The notes under the pieces were generated by a model, which was given only the letters and a program-made list of their open reading frames with translations, was not told the origin of the DNA and searched no databases. Shown here piece by piece: positions 26,169 through 34,809 of a stretch of DNA of 64,000 nucleotides (within the stretch, counting starts at the first letter, position 1; the number at the start of each line of letters is the position of its first letter). Where the stretch lies: positions 1,116,001-1,180,000 of the forward strand of contig NZ_MZXV01000013.1 of assembly GCF_003253745.1 (NCBI RefSeq), in the 5' to 3' direction. The translations under genes were made by a program, and so were the position numbers. The stretch comes from Mesorhizobium kowhaii. Its GTDB lineage: Bacteria; Pseudomonadota; Alphaproteobacteria; Rhizobiales; Rhizobiaceae.

Positions 26169-28331
26169 ATGGCCCAACTCGACGAGCGCCAGCTCGATCC
26201 CGCCGTCGCACTTGCCTCGCTCGACGCGACCGCGCCTCGTGAGCCACACCGGCTGTTTGCGCTTAAGCAGGGCGACTGCTTTGTGGTTGCCGATGCCTAT
26301 GGCGACATACGCGGCGCCGGTGACGGTTTCTTCCGCGACGACACACGCGTGCTCTCCGAATTCCGGCTGACCGTCGGCGGCAGGCAGACATCGTTGCTCG
26401 GCGCCTCGCTCAGCCAGGACAATGTGCTGTTCACCACCAACCTGACCAATCTGCCGATGCTCAGCGCCAGCGGTCGCGACATTCCGCAGGGCGCGATTCA
26501 TGTCGAACGCGTCCGGCTGCTTTGGCAGGACAGGCTGTTCGAACGCATCACGCTTTCCAACTACAGTCGGGAAACCTCGACAATCGGCGTTTCCCTGCAC
26601 TTTGCCGCCGATTTCCGCGACATGTTCGAAGTGCGCGGCTCGACGCGACTGCGGCGCGGCATGGCCCATATGGCCGAGATGGGTGCGGCATCCGTCCTGC
26701 TGCGTTACGACGGGTTGGACGGGCTGGCCCGCGCGTCGGCGATCTCGTTCTCGCAGGCTCCGGATCAACTGACAGCCGACCGCGCCGATTTCCTGCTCGC
26801 CGTAACCAAGCGCAGCAGCAAGGTGCTCTATGTCGAGGTCGGTTCCGAGGTGGAGGATGCGCCCGATCGCGACCGTTTCCGCGCCGCCGCCGCCCGGGCC
26901 CGCTTTGGCATGCGGGCCAAGCGCCGCCATGGCGCGACGGTGCACAGTTCCGGTCGCGTCTTCAACGACTGGGTCGAGCGCGCCCGCGCCGATGTCGCGC
27001 TGCTGACCACCGAGCTTCCGACCGGACCCTATCCCTACGCCGGCATCCCCTGGTTCTCGACGGCGTTCGGCCGTGACGGCGTCATCTCGGCGCTGCAGAT
27101 GCTCTGGCTCAACCCAGGCCTGGCGCGGGGCGTGCTGGCCTTCCTTGCCCAGCATCAGGCGACGGAGACGTCGCCGTTCAGCGATTCGCAGCCGGGCAAG
27201 ATCATGCATGAGACCCGCAAGGGCGAGATGGCGGCGCTGCGGGAGCTTCCGTTCGGCCGCTACTATGGCGGCGTCGATACGACGCCGCTCTACATCCATC
27301 TCGCCTGTGCCTATGCCGACCGCACCGGTGACATGGCGTTCATCGACAGCCTGTGGCCGTCGCTGTGCGCCGCGGCCGAATGGACGGAGGAGGCGGGCCG
27401 CGAGACCGGATTCGTGACCTACCAGCGGGCAGCCGAGTCCGGCCTCGCCAACCAGGGCTGGAAGGACAGCTTCGATTCCGTCTTTCATGCCGATGGCCGC
27501 ATCCCCAGGGGTCCGATCGCGCTGGTCGAGGTGCAAGGCTATGTCTTTGCCGCCTTCCGGGGGCTGGCGGCGCTCGCCCGTCGCCGTGGCGAGGACGAGA
27601 GAGCCGATCACTGGGACAGCCGCGCCGAGGCCATGCGGGTGGCGGTGGAACGCGATTTCTGGCTCGACGATCTCGGCTTCTATGCCCTGGCGATCGACGG
27701 TGCCGGCGAGCCCTGCAAGGTGCGGACCTCGAATGCGGGCCATCTTCTCCTTGTCGGGCTTCCCGAGCCGGCGCGGGCGCAGATGGTCGCCGATCAGCTT
27801 GTTTCGGCCTCCTTCCATTCCGGCTGGGGGCTGAGGACGCTTGCCGACGATGCCGTGTTCTTCAACCCGATGTCGTACCACAATGGCTCGATCTGGCCGC
27901 ATGACACCGCCATGTGCGGCGCCGGACTGGCGCGCTATGGCGAGCGCGACAGCGTGGTCCGGCTGATGAGCGGCACGTTCGAATCCGCGGTCCATTTCAA
28001 CATGCGGTTGCCGGAACTGTTCTGCGGTTTTACGCGGGCACCGGGCGAAGCACCGATCGCCTATCCCGTCGCCTGCCTGCCGCAAGCGTGGTCGGCGGGT
28101 TCCGCCTTCATGCTGATGCAGGCCTGCCTTGGCCTGGAGATCGATGGCTGGGATGGCGAAATCCGCGTCACCCGTCCGAGACTGCCGATCGGCATCGACA
28201 CACTCACGCTGCGACATTTGGGCGTCGGCGAAAGAGTGGTCGATCTCACGTTCCAGCGTGTCGGCGACCGGGTCGTCGCCTTCCTCGCCGACCGGCATGA
28301 AGGGCTGGTGCCGCTCATCGTCAGAACATGA
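26169..28331 (+). CDS. Amylo-alpha-1,6-glucosidase/glycogen-debranching-type enzyme
   Basis: A 720-residue protein. Residues about 20-215 form the beta-rich N-terminal domain (GDE_N_bis type: GDGFFRDDTRVLSEFRL). From about 290 to the end is an alpha/alpha toroid of the GH133-like debranching family, with WFSTAFGRDGVISALQML and HNGSIWPHDTAMCGAG marking the catalytic barrel. No signal peptide is seen, so it is cytoplasmic. Enzymes of this group release alpha-1,6-linked glucose or act on related short glycans. The operon-like order GT4, debranching enzyme, GT20, OtsB suggests linked alpha-glucan and trehalose metabolism. Confidence 0.9.
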   Translation: MAQLDERQLDPAVALASLDATAPREPHRLFALKQGDCFVVADAYGDIRGAGDGFFRDDTRVLSEFRLTVGGRQTSLLGASLSQDNVLFTTNLTNLPMLSASGRDIPQGAIHVERVRLLWQDRLFERITLSNYSRETSTIGVSLHFAADFRDMFEVRGSTRLRRGMAHMAEMGAASVLLRYDGLDGLARASAISFSQAPDQLTADRADFLLAVTKRSSKVLYVEVGSEVEDAPDRDRFRAAAARARFGMRAKRRHGATVHSSGRVFNDWVERARADVALLTTELPTGPYPYAGIPWFSTAFGRDGVISALQMLWLNPGLARGVLAFLAQHQATETSPFSDSQPGKIMHETRKGEMAALRELPFGRYYGGVDTTPLYIHLACAYADRTGDMAFIDSLWPSLCAAAEWTEEAGRETGFVTYQRAAESGLANQGWKDSFDSVFHADGRIPRGPIALVEVQGYVFAAFRGLAALARRRGEDERADHWDSRAEAMRVAVERDFWLDDLGFYALAIDGAGEPCKVRTSNAGHLLLVGLPEPARAQMVADQLVSASFHSGWGLRTLADDAVFFNPMSYHNGSIWPHDTAMCGAGLARYGERDSVVRLMSGTFESAVHFNMRLPELFCGFTRAPGEAPIAYPVACLPQAWSAGSAFMLMQACLGLEIDGWDGEIRVTRPRLPIGIDTLTLRHLGVGERVVDLTFQRVGDRVVAFLADRHEGLVPLIVRT

Positions 28332-28348
28332 TCCGAGCCAGATTGGCT

Positions 28349-28373
28349 GGAACCGATCCCGGCTTTGTGCGTT
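28349..28373 (+). promoter_or_regulatory. EcfG-type (general stress sigma factor) promoter upstream of the otsA-like gene
   Basis: GGAAC (28349-28353), 16 bases, then CGTT (28370-28373) matches the -35/-10 pattern GGAAC-N16-CGTT of alphaproteobacterial EcfG/RpoE2 promoters. It lies 105 bases before the start of the GT20 gene. Trehalose genes are known targets of this stress response in rhizobia, which supports the call. Confidence 0.6.
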
Positions 28374-28477
28374 GCAAAATACAGGTCCGGACGGCGACCA
28401 GGTCGCTGGCGGACAGTTTCAAATCGGAAACATGAACAAAAAGGCCGCCGAACGGCCGAAGGTGAGTTGGCATTCCA

Positions 28478-30259
28478 ATGACAGACTATGGTGCGGACCT
28501 GCTCTGGGTTCTGATCCTCGCGAGCCTCGGTCTCTCCGCTCTTGCCGTTTTCTTCTCCATATCGCGGCAACGCCGCAGTCACCCTCCCACGATTGCACAT
28601 CCGGCCGGTGAGGACGTGGCCGCGGAAGCGGCGCGCAAGGTGATACGGGAGTTCGAAAAGAACGGCCAATCGGCCGATGCCGCCCTGGTGACATGGTCGC
28701 CCGAAACATTGCGCAAGATCCTGACCGATGACCTGCCCGATGCGCAGGTCATCGTGGTCTCCAACCGCGAACCGTATATCCACAACGTCAAGGGCAATGG
28801 CGTCGAACTGCTTGTGCCGGCCAGCGGGCTGGTTTCGGCGCTGGAGCCGATCACGCGCGCCTGCGCCGGCACATGGATTGCCTATGGCGGTGGAACGGCA
28901 GACCGTCTCATGGTCGACAAGGACGACCGGGTACAGGTGCCGCCCGGCAATCCGTCCTACACGCTGCGCCGGGTCTGGCTGACCGAGGAAGAGCATCAGG
29001 GCTACTATCTCGGCTTCGCCAATGAGGGCCTGTGGCCGCTTTGCCATATCGCCTTCACCCGGCCGATTTTTCGCGCCTCGGACTGGGAGGCTTATGAAGC
29101 CGTCAATCGAAAGTTCGCCGATACGGTGGTGGCCGAGGCGCGCAACGAGCGGCCGATCGTGCTGGTCCAGGACTACCACTTCGCGCTGCTGCCGCGGATG
29201 ATCCGCGAGCGCCTGCCCGAGGCGATCGTCATCACCTTCTGGCACATCCCGTGGCCGAACTCGGAAGTGTACAGCATCTGTCCGTGGCGTGAGCGCATCC
29301 TCGAGGGGCTGCTCGGCAGCTCGATCATCGGTTTCCACACCCAGTTCCACGCCAACAATTTCACCGAAAGCGTCGATCGTTTCCTGGAAAGCCGCATCGA
29401 GCGGGCGGATGCGGCCATCTCCTATGGCGGGCAGACGACGCTGGTGCACGCCTATCCCATCTCGATAGAATGGCCGGCAGACCTTCTGGCAAGATTGCCT
29501 GATGTCGATGACTGCCGCGCCCGCCTGCGCACCAGGTTCGGGCTGAGAGCGGATGTGAAGCTGGGCGTCGGCGTCGAGCGCCTCGACTACACCAAGGGCA
29601 TTCTTGATAGGTTTCAGGCGCTCGACGAATTGTTCAAGCGATATCCGGAATGGATCGGAAAACTGGCCTTCCTGCAGATAGCGGCACCCAGCCGCGGCAC
29701 GCTCCCGGCTTACAAGCTGCTCCACGACGAATGTCACCGCTATGCCGAAGAGCTCAACGAACGTTACGGCAGCGAAGGTTACAAACCGGTGATCATGGTG
29801 GCTGAACATCACACGCAGGAACAGGTCTATGAGATCTATCGCGCCGCCGACATATGCATGGTCACCAGCCTGCATGACGGCATGAACCTGGTCGCCAAGG
29901 AATTCGTTGCGGCGCGCGATGACGAACAGGGCGTCTTGATGCTCAGCACATTCGCCGGCGCCTCGCGCGAATTGCTGGAGGCGCTGATCGTCAACCCCTA
30001 TGACGCCGCCATGATGAGCGAGACGCTGCTGCAGGCGCTGACCATGACGCCCGACGAACAGCGCGAGCGCATGCGGCCGATGCGGCAGATGGTCCGCGAC
30101 AACAATGTCTATCGCTGGGCCGGCAGTATGCTTCTGGATGCGGCGCGCCTGCGCAAGCGCGGCGACGTCGATCGGGCAACGGGCACTAGCGATCGGCAGC
30201 CTCCAAGCGTCGACAATGTCGTCTCCATGTTCGAGCGCAAACGGCTGGCAATATCATGA
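28478..30259 (+). CDS. otsA: Membrane-anchored GT20 enzyme, trehalose-6-phosphate synthase-like (OtsA family)
   Basis: A 593-residue GT20 protein; OtsA makes trehalose-6-phosphate from a nucleotide-glucose and glucose-6-phosphate. Unlike canonical OtsA (about 470 residues), it has an N-terminal membrane helix (about 8-28) and a linker to residue 90. The catalytic core follows: VSNREP (94-99), YGGGTAD (136-142), [10 protein letters not shown] (230-239, with Gln where canonical OtsA has His), ERLDYTKG (367-374) and [12 protein letters not shown] (465-476). Substrate-contact residues Arg and Lys in ERLDYTKG are kept. It overlaps otsB by the ATGA at 30256-30259, which supports a trehalose role, but the clade is divergent and another phosphorylated disaccharide is possible. 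Confidence 0.85.
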   Translation: MTDYGADLLWVLILASLGLSALAVFFSISRQRRSHPPTIAHPAGEDVAAEAARKVIREFEKNGQSADAALVTWSPETLRKILTDDLPDAQVIVVSNREPYIHNVKGNGVELLVPASGLVSALEPITRACAGTWIAYGGGTADRLMVDKDDRVQVPPGNPSYTLRRVWLTEEEHQGYYLGFANEGLWPLCHIAFTRPIFRASDWEAYEAVNRKFADTVVAEARNERPIVLVQDYHFALLPRMIRERLPEAIVITFWHIPWPNSEVYSICPWRERILEGLLGSSIIGFHTQFHANNFTESVDRFLESRIERADAAISYGGQTTLVHAYPISIEWPADLLARLPDVDDCRARLRTRFGLRADVKLGVGVERLDYTKGILDRFQALDELFKRYPEWIGKLAFLQIAAPSRGTLPAYKLLHDECHRYAEELNERYGSEGYKPVIMVAEHHTQEQVYEIYRAADICMVTSLHDGMNLVAKEFVAARDDEQGVLMLSTFAGASRELLEALIVNPYDAAMMSETLLQALTMTPDEQRERMRPMRQMVRDNNVYRWAGSMLLDAARLRKRGDVDRATGTSDRQPPSVDNVVSMFERKRLAIS

Positions 30260-30996
30260 GCGAGACCCTGCAGAAGCCACAGACCTTGCTGACCGGCGAA
30301 TGGGCGTTGTTCCTCGACATTGACGGCACCCTTTTGGAACATGCGGAACACCCGGACGCCGTCTCGGTCAGCGACGAGCTTCGCTCCTTGCTGCAAGGCC
30401 TGGATCACAAGTTGAACGGGGCATTGGCCGTTATTACAGGCCGCTCCGTTGCGGCCGTGGACCAGCTGTTTCAGCCTTTGAAACTGCGCGCGGCCGGGCT
30501 TTATGGCCTGGAACACAGGCTCCTGCCGGACGACGACGTCGAAGTCGCGGGAGAGCCGGCGGATATTGCCGCTCTTGCCGACGAGATCGAGGCCGAGCTC
30601 GGGCGTGGGCAGGCCTATATCGAGCGCAAAGGCCGGGTGCTGGCCATCCACACGCGCGCTGCGCCGCATCTGCTTCCGCGCGCGACGCAGCTTGTCGAGC
30701 AGGCGCTGGCCACCCTGCCGAAGGGCTACAGGGTGGTTGCCGGCAATGCCGGCGTGGAACTGCTGCCGCTCGAGGCAGCCAAGGGTGCTGCGATCCGGCG
30801 GTTCATGGGCATGGCACCATTCAGAGGCCGCCGCCCGGTCTTCCTGGGCGACGACACGCCGGACGAAAACGGCTTCGAAGCCGTCAATGATGCCGGCGGC
30901 ATATCGATACGGGTCAAACCACCCGCGCAGACAACCGCGCGGTACGGCCTTGCCGGCGTTGCCGAAACGCTCGCCTGGCTGAGAGGCCAACTTTAG
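30256..30996 (+). CDS. otsB: Trehalose-6-phosphate phosphatase
   Basis: A 246-residue HAD-superfamily phosphatase that removes phosphate from trehalose-6-phosphate. The catalytic motif is LFLDIDGTLLEHAE (the two Asp at about residues 18 and 20), and the Mg-binding motif is FLGDDTPDENGFEAVN near residue 197. The family feature GRS (VITGRSVAAV) is also present. Its start overlaps the otsA-like stop by four bases, so translation is coupled. Confidence 0.93.
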   Translation: MSETLQKPQTLLTGEWALFLDIDGTLLEHAEHPDAVSVSDELRSLLQGLDHKLNGALAVITGRSVAAVDQLFQPLKLRAAGLYGLEHRLLPDDDVEVAGEPADIAALADEIEAELGRGQAYIERKGRVLAIHTRAAPHLLPRATQLVEQALATLPKGYRVVAGNAGVELLPLEAAKGAAIRRFMGMAPFRGRRPVFLGDDTPDENGFEAVNDAGGISIRVKPPAQTTARYGLAGVAETLAWLRGQL

Positions 30997-31066
30997 GTCC
31001 AGACGAGGGATGCAAGCGCGATTGCGCATCTTGGAAGGATATTTCGGCCAGGAAAGGAACGGTACG

Positions 31067-31288
31067 ATGGGACGCTTTGCACGTTTGGTTCGTGAGATCA
31101 CGCCGAGTTGGCTCAATCCTCGCTCCGCCCGCCATGCGGCCGCCGACATTTCACCGTCCGAGGCAGACGCCAGTTGGCAGGAAGCGATCGATAACAAGAT
31201 GTATGGGGCCGATACGCCGGATTATTCCCATGTTCCGGAGCAGTCCGCTTCAGGTGCGGCAAGACCGGCCGGCGACAGGGCCAAATAG
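31067..31288 (+). CDS. Small hypothetical protein
   Basis: A 73-residue charged, soluble protein (begins MGRFARLVREITPSW) without a recognised domain, signal peptide or cysteine. AAGGAAC lies 7-8 bases before the ATG at 31067; an in-frame ATG at 31010 has GAGGG directly adjacent and is less likely. It follows otsB by 70 bases on the same strand and may be the last gene of the stress-glycan transcript. Coding status is uncertain. Confidence 0.5.
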   Translation: MGRFARLVREITPSWLNPRSARHAAADISPSEADASWQEAIDNKMYGADTPDYSHVPEQSASGAARPAGDRAK

Positions 31289-31377
31289 CCCAATCATGGC
31301 GACGATCCCTGGCCCGCTGCTCGCCCCTTCGACAAGTCCGGCTACGGCCTTGCCGGCCGCTGCCATTTTGCTTGTCC

Positions 31378-32100
31378 CTATGCCGCAAATCGCAGGCCGC
31401 CGTCGCAGGTCAGGACCTGGCCGGTCATGAAGCCGTTGGAGACGAGAAACGCGATTGCGCCGGCGACGTCCTCGGCGCGGCCGATTCGGCCGACCGGGGT
31501 CTTGCTGGCATAGTCGGCAAAGATCGCCTGCCGCTGTTCCTCGGCCAGAAAATCCCACCAGGGCGTGTCGATGACGCCGGGCGCCACGACATTGACGCGC
31601 AGCGGCTTCAGCTCCATGGCCAGGATCGGCACCACGGTCAAAAGCATGCCGTTGATGGCGGCGATACCGGCGACGCCCGGCGTCGCAAGCTGTGCCGATA
31701 CTGCCGAGATGAAGGTGGCCGATCCGCTCTTGTTCAGAGTCGGCAGGGCCGCCTGCAGGCAGGACAGCTGCGGCCTCACTTTCTCGTCGACACCGCTGCC
31801 TATGTCGGTCAGGTCAAGCGTCTGGAAGGGGCCAATGCCCTTGCCGCCGCTGGCCGCCAGGACCAGGTGGTCGAAGGGGCCTAGGCGCTCGAAGAACCCG
31901 CTGACCTCGTCCGGCTTCGCGGCATCGAACGCAGCCTTGTCGACAGCGCCGCCAAGGCTCTTCCATGCGCTGTTGAGCCTGTCCTGGTTGCGCCCGGTGA
32001 TGGTCACCTTCATGCCGGGACCAAGCAGTTTGCGCGCAGTCGCCAGGCCGATACCGGACGAGCCGCCAATGATGACGGTGTGCTGGATTGTCGTGGTCAT
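31378..32100 (-). CDS. SDR-fold protein lacking the classical Tyr-Lys pair
   Basis: A 240-residue short-chain dehydrogenase/reductase fold. The NAD(P)-binding motif is VIIGGSSGIGLATA near the start, with GRIGRAEDVAGAIAFLVSNG and LTCDGG near the end. Where classical members have Y-x-x-x-K, this one reads GVAGIAAINGML, so Tyr is Ile and Lys is Asn. It may be a non-classical SDR or a binding protein. The start at 32100 overlaps the stop of the upstream SDR gene (ATGA), so the two are coupled and probably controlled by the divergent MmyB-type regulator. Confidence 0.88.
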   Translation of the reverse strand: MTTTIQHTVIIGGSSGIGLATARKLLGPGMKVTITGRNQDRLNSAWKSLGGAVDKAAFDAAKPDEVSGFFERLGPFDHLVLAASGGKGIGPFQTLDLTDIGSGVDEKVRPQLSCLQAALPTLNKSGSATFISAVSAQLATPGVAGIAAINGMLLTVVPILAMELKPLRVNVVAPGVIDTPWWDFLAEEQRQAIFADYASKTPVGRIGRAEDVAGAIAFLVSNGFMTGQVLTCDGGLRFAA

Positions 32101-32942
32101 GAATGCTGTTCCTTCGATGTTGGGGAGGCGAGGCCGACAAGGTCGAGGCTCAGACTGCGCAACTGTTGTCTTGCCTTGGCGTCGTAGGCCTGAGCGTCGG
32201 CGCGGGATTCCCGCAGGCCGTCGAAATAGAGGCCGCTGCGTCCTTCCAGCGCCGATGAAGTCGCGAGGTTGAGGATGGCGTCGGCGCCGGTTTCGACTGA
32301 ACTCCATGGCGTCACGCCAGCCTGGCGGACCATGGTGGTGTTCATGTAGCTGGCCGGATGCAGCGCGTTGACAGTGACGCCGGTCCCTTTCAGCTCCTGC
32401 GCAATGTCGATGGTGAACAGGATCTGCGCCAGCTTGCTCTGGCAGTAGGCGCGCACGCCGTCGTAGCTGCGGGTCAGCATGACATCGCCGAAGTCAACCG
32501 CCTGCTGTCCGGCCGAGGCGACATTGACGATGCGCGCCGGCGCGCTCGCCTTGAGCAACGGCAGAAGTTCCGATGTCAGCAGGAAACCGGCGAGATAGTT
32601 GACGGCGAAGCGCAGTTCGTAGCCGTCGGCGCTAATTTGCCGCTTGGCACCTTGGCCTGCGGTGCCAATGCCGGCATTGTTGATGAGGATGTCAAGCCGG
32701 TCCGTCCTGGCGCGCACGGCCTCGGCAAGGCGGCGCACCTCGGCCAGCGAGGAGAGGTCGGCGACCAGCAGCTCGGCCTTGCCGCCGGCGGCTTCGATCT
32801 CAGTAACGGTCGCCTTGCCGCGCGTCGCATCGCGGCCATGCACCAGCACGCGGGAGCCCCCAGCGCCAAGCCGCTGCGCGACGACGCGGCCGACGCCGTC
32901 GGTCGACCCGGTGACGAGGATTGTCTTGTCTTTGAGTTCCAT
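32097..32942 (-). CDS. SDR family oxidoreductase
   Basis: A 281-residue NAD(P)-dependent oxidoreductase of the retinol-dehydrogenase-like SDR group. It has the cofactor motif ILVTGSTDGVGRVVA, NNAG (ILINNAGIGT), a Ser in VNVASAGQQ, and the catalytic Y-x-x-x-K in RAYCQSKLAQ. The substrate is unknown. It is the first gene of a two-gene operon with the atypical SDR and starts 103 bases from the divergent XRE/MmyB regulator. An inverted repeat lies 10 bases before the start codon. Confidence 0.92.
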   Translation of the reverse strand: MELKDKTILVTGSTDGVGRVVAQRLGAGGSRVLVHGRDATRGKATVTEIEAAGGKAELLVADLSSLAEVRRLAEAVRARTDRLDILINNAGIGTAGQGAKRQISADGYELRFAVNYLAGFLLTSELLPLLKASAPARIVNVASAGQQAVDFGDVMLTRSYDGVRAYCQSKLAQILFTIDIAQELKGTGVTVNALHPASYMNTTMVRQAGVTPWSSVETGADAILNLATSSALEGRSGLYFDGLRESRADAQAYDAKARQQLRSLSLDLVGLASPTSKEQHS

Positions 32943-32952
32943 ATTCGGAGCC

Positions 32953-32975
32953 TCCGTTCTGTTGCTCTGAACGGA
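32953..32975. promoter_or_regulatory. Inverted repeat between the SDR operon and the MmyB-type regulator
   Basis: TCCGTTC and GAACGGA are perfect 7-bp arms around a 9-base spacer. The site is in the 103-base divergent intergenic region, next to the SDR start codon, which fits an operator for the adjacent helix-turn-helix regulator. Confidence 0.45.
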
Positions 32976-33033
32976 AGATGGGACAGCGGGAGCGCGCCAA
33001 ACAGTTCAAACTTTATCCTGGTATCAATACTGC

Positions 33034-33039
33034 TATAAT
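33034..33039 (+). promoter_or_regulatory. Consensus -10 box implying a leaderless transcript
   Basis: A perfect TATAAT ends 6 bases before the ATG at 33046, so transcription would begin at or within a base or two of the start codon. No purine-rich ribosome-binding site fits between them. A -35 element is not clear. Confidence 0.5.
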
Positions 33040-33045
33040 AGGCTC

Positions 33046-33933
33046 ATGGAATCCCAACCCCGTTCTGCTCCCACTCATTCCGCTGAAGACAGCCGCCGGC
33101 GCGAGCTGGGCGCCTTCCTACGCTCGCGCCGCGAAAGGCTGACGCCATCGGCAACCGGCATTGCCACGGGTCTCAGGCGGCGTACGCCGGGCCTGCGCCG
33201 CGAGGAGGTGGCGATGATCGCCGGTGTCGGCACGACCTGGTACACATGGCTGGAGCAGGGGCGGGAGGTCAGGCCCTCGGTCGAGGTGCTGACGGCGCTC
33301 TGCGAGGCGCTGCGGCTCGACGCAGCCGAAAAGCAGCATCTGTTCATCCTCGCCGGCCGCCAGCAGCCGGAACGTCGCGCCGTGGCGCCGGAAAAGGTCG
33401 ACGGCCCCTTGCTGCACATGCTGCAATGCCTGGTGCTGCAGCCGGCCTATGTCGTCGGCCGGCGCTGGGACGTGCTGGCCTGGAACCCGGCGGCGGTGGC
33501 GGTGTTCGGCGACTACGGTCTGCTGGAGGGTGATGCCCGCAACATCGTCCACATGGTCTTCACCAATCCGCACCACCGGCGGCTGCTGGTCGACTGGGAG
33601 CAGCTGGCGCGCATCGTGCTGGCCTCGTTCCGGGCCGCAAGCGCCAGATATGTCGGCGATCCGGATTTCGAGCGGCTGATCGAGTTGATGACGCGCTCGA
33701 GCCCCGAGTTTCGCGCCTGGTGGCCGCAGCGCGACGTCGCGCACCGATTGTCTGGGGTGAAGCATGTCCGGCACCCGAGCGCCGGCGCCATGACGTTCGA
33801 GCATATGAGCTTGTCAGTGGGCGACGGCTCCGACATGAAGCTGATCGTCTACACGCCGCTTGCCGAGCAGAACTCGATCGCCAAGCTGCAGACATTGCTG
33901 GACGCGCTGCCGGCCGAACGGCGCAGCGCCTGA
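33046..33933 (+). CDS. XRE-family regulator with MmyB-type ligand-binding domain
   Basis: A 295-residue regulator. Residues about 15-90 form a helix-turn-helix of the XRE class (RRRTPGLRREEVAMIAGVG, then TWYTWLEQGR), and the rest is the PAS-like MmyB domain (VLAWNPAAVAVFGDY, DPDFERLIELMTRSSPEFRAWW). Members commonly sit next to and control SDR genes, which is the case here. The mRNA is probably leaderless. The ligand is unknown; structures of the family show a fatty-acid-like molecule. Confidence 0.92.
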   Translation: MESQPRSAPTHSAEDSRRRELGAFLRSRRERLTPSATGIATGLRRRTPGLRREEVAMIAGVGTTWYTWLEQGREVRPSVEVLTALCEALRLDAAEKQHLFILAGRQQPERRAVAPEKVDGPLLHMLQCLVLQPAYVVGRRWDVLAWNPAAVAVFGDYGLLEGDARNIVHMVFTNPHHRRLLVDWEQLARIVLASFRAASARYVGDPDFERLIELMTRSSPEFRAWWPQRDVAHRLSGVKHVRHPSAGAMTFEHMSLSVGDGSDMKLIVYTPLAEQNSIAKLQTLLDALPAERRSA

Positions 33934-33946
33934 TAACCGCCGAAAG

Positions 33947-34582
33947 TTAGTTTTTCGGCTTCAGCCCGTCGAGGAACAATTGCTCCAGGAAGCGGGCGGC
34001 GTCTTCGAAGCGGCCGTCGCCGCCGCGGTCGGCTCCGAGCACGGCGCGGACCTGGACGTCGAAATCGGCATAGTGCTGCGTCGTCGCCCAGATCGAGAAG
34101 ATCAGGTGCCAGGGGTCGGTCCTGGCGATCTTGCCGGCGCGCATCCAGCCCTTGATGACGGCGGCCTTTTCGTCGACCAGCGTCTTCAATTCGCCGGCCA
34201 GCAGCGGCATGATGCGCGGCGCGCCTTGCAGGATCTCGTTGGCGAACAACCGGCTCTCGCGCGGAAAATCGCGGGCCATTTCGAGCTTGCGCCTGATGTA
34301 GTTGCGCAATTCGGTCATTGGATCGCCGATGTCGTCGAGTTCACGCAGCGGCGCCAGCCAGGTGTCGAGCAGGCGCTGCATCAGCGTCTCGTGGATGTCC
34401 TCCTTGCGGCGGAAATAATAAAGCAGGTTCGGCTTCGACATGCCGGCGGCTTCGGCGATCTGGTCGATGGTCGAGCCGCGAAAACCGTTGGTGGAGAAAA
34501 CCTCGAGCGCCGCCTCCAGGATGAGTTCGCGCTTTTCCTGCTGGATGCGGGTGCGGCGAGGGGCGTCCGTGCTGGTGTTCAC
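33947..34582 (-). CDS. rutR: TetR-family regulator RutR (pyrimidine catabolism)
   Basis: A 211-residue regulator closely similar to E. coli RutR, which senses uracil. Shared blocks are IAEAAGMSKPNLLYYFRRKE in the helix-turn-helix region, LDTWLAPLREL, RDFPRESRLFANEILQGAP and HLIFSIWATTQHYADFDVQV in the ligand domain. It is divergent from the aminotransferase-hydrolase-dihydropyrimidinase genes. RutR-like boxes occur upstream of those genes and of preT, so it is the probable repressor (relieved by uracil) of both pyrimidine blocks. There is no rutA-G operon in the window, so RutR here is tied to the reductive pathway. Confidence 0.9.
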   Translation of the reverse strand: MNTSTDAPRRTRIQQEKRELILEAALEVFSTNGFRGSTIDQIAEAAGMSKPNLLYYFRRKEDIHETLMQRLLDTWLAPLRELDDIGDPMTELRNYIRRKLEMARDFPRESRLFANEILQGAPRIMPLLAGELKTLVDEKAAVIKGWMRAGKIARTDPWHLIFSIWATTQHYADFDVQVRAVLGADRGGDGRFEDAARFLEQLFLDGLKPKN

Positions 34583-34609
34583 CGTTGCGGGCCCTCGCGT
34601 TGACGGTCA

Positions 34610-34631
34610 TCTGGACCAATTCTCTGGACCA
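34610..34631. repeat. Direct repeat TCTGGACCA x2 in the rutR-aminotransferase intergenic region
   Basis: Two copies of TCTGGACCA (34610-34618 and 34623-34631), period 13, lie 28-49 bases before the rutR start. CTGG-A-CCAG is itself nearly symmetric. It may be a regulatory site for rutR itself; it does not match the RutR consensus well. Confidence 0.35.
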
Positions 34632-34715
34632 GTTTTTCCTTGGCCTGTGGAACGCACTTCAAGTGCCGCATTTCCGCTAGTAATCCCTTGACCGCCGACA
34701 GGGCGGTGCTAACGT

Positions 34716-34731
34716 TTGTCCAATCGGTCAA
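34716..34731 (+). promoter_or_regulatory. RutR-like operator upstream of the aminotransferase gene
   Basis: TTGTCCAATCGGTCAA matches the RutR consensus TTGACCANNTGGTCAA at 12 of 14 defined positions, with near-perfect symmetry. It lies 79 bases before the aminotransferase ATG and faces rutR on the other side, so it could control both. Compare the site at 20201-20216. Confidence 0.65.
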
Positions 34732-34809
34732 AAATTTGCGTAGCACGAAATCGCAACGAAGACCAAGCGTTGGGCGCACCGAAACAGGTTACAAGGGGAA
34801 GTCTTGGTC

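Noticed and set aside
26073..28298. A 741-codon minus-strand open frame over the debranching-enzyme gene
   Set aside because: Shadow frame with Arg/Gly/His-rich composition; the plus-strand gene has clear family motifs.
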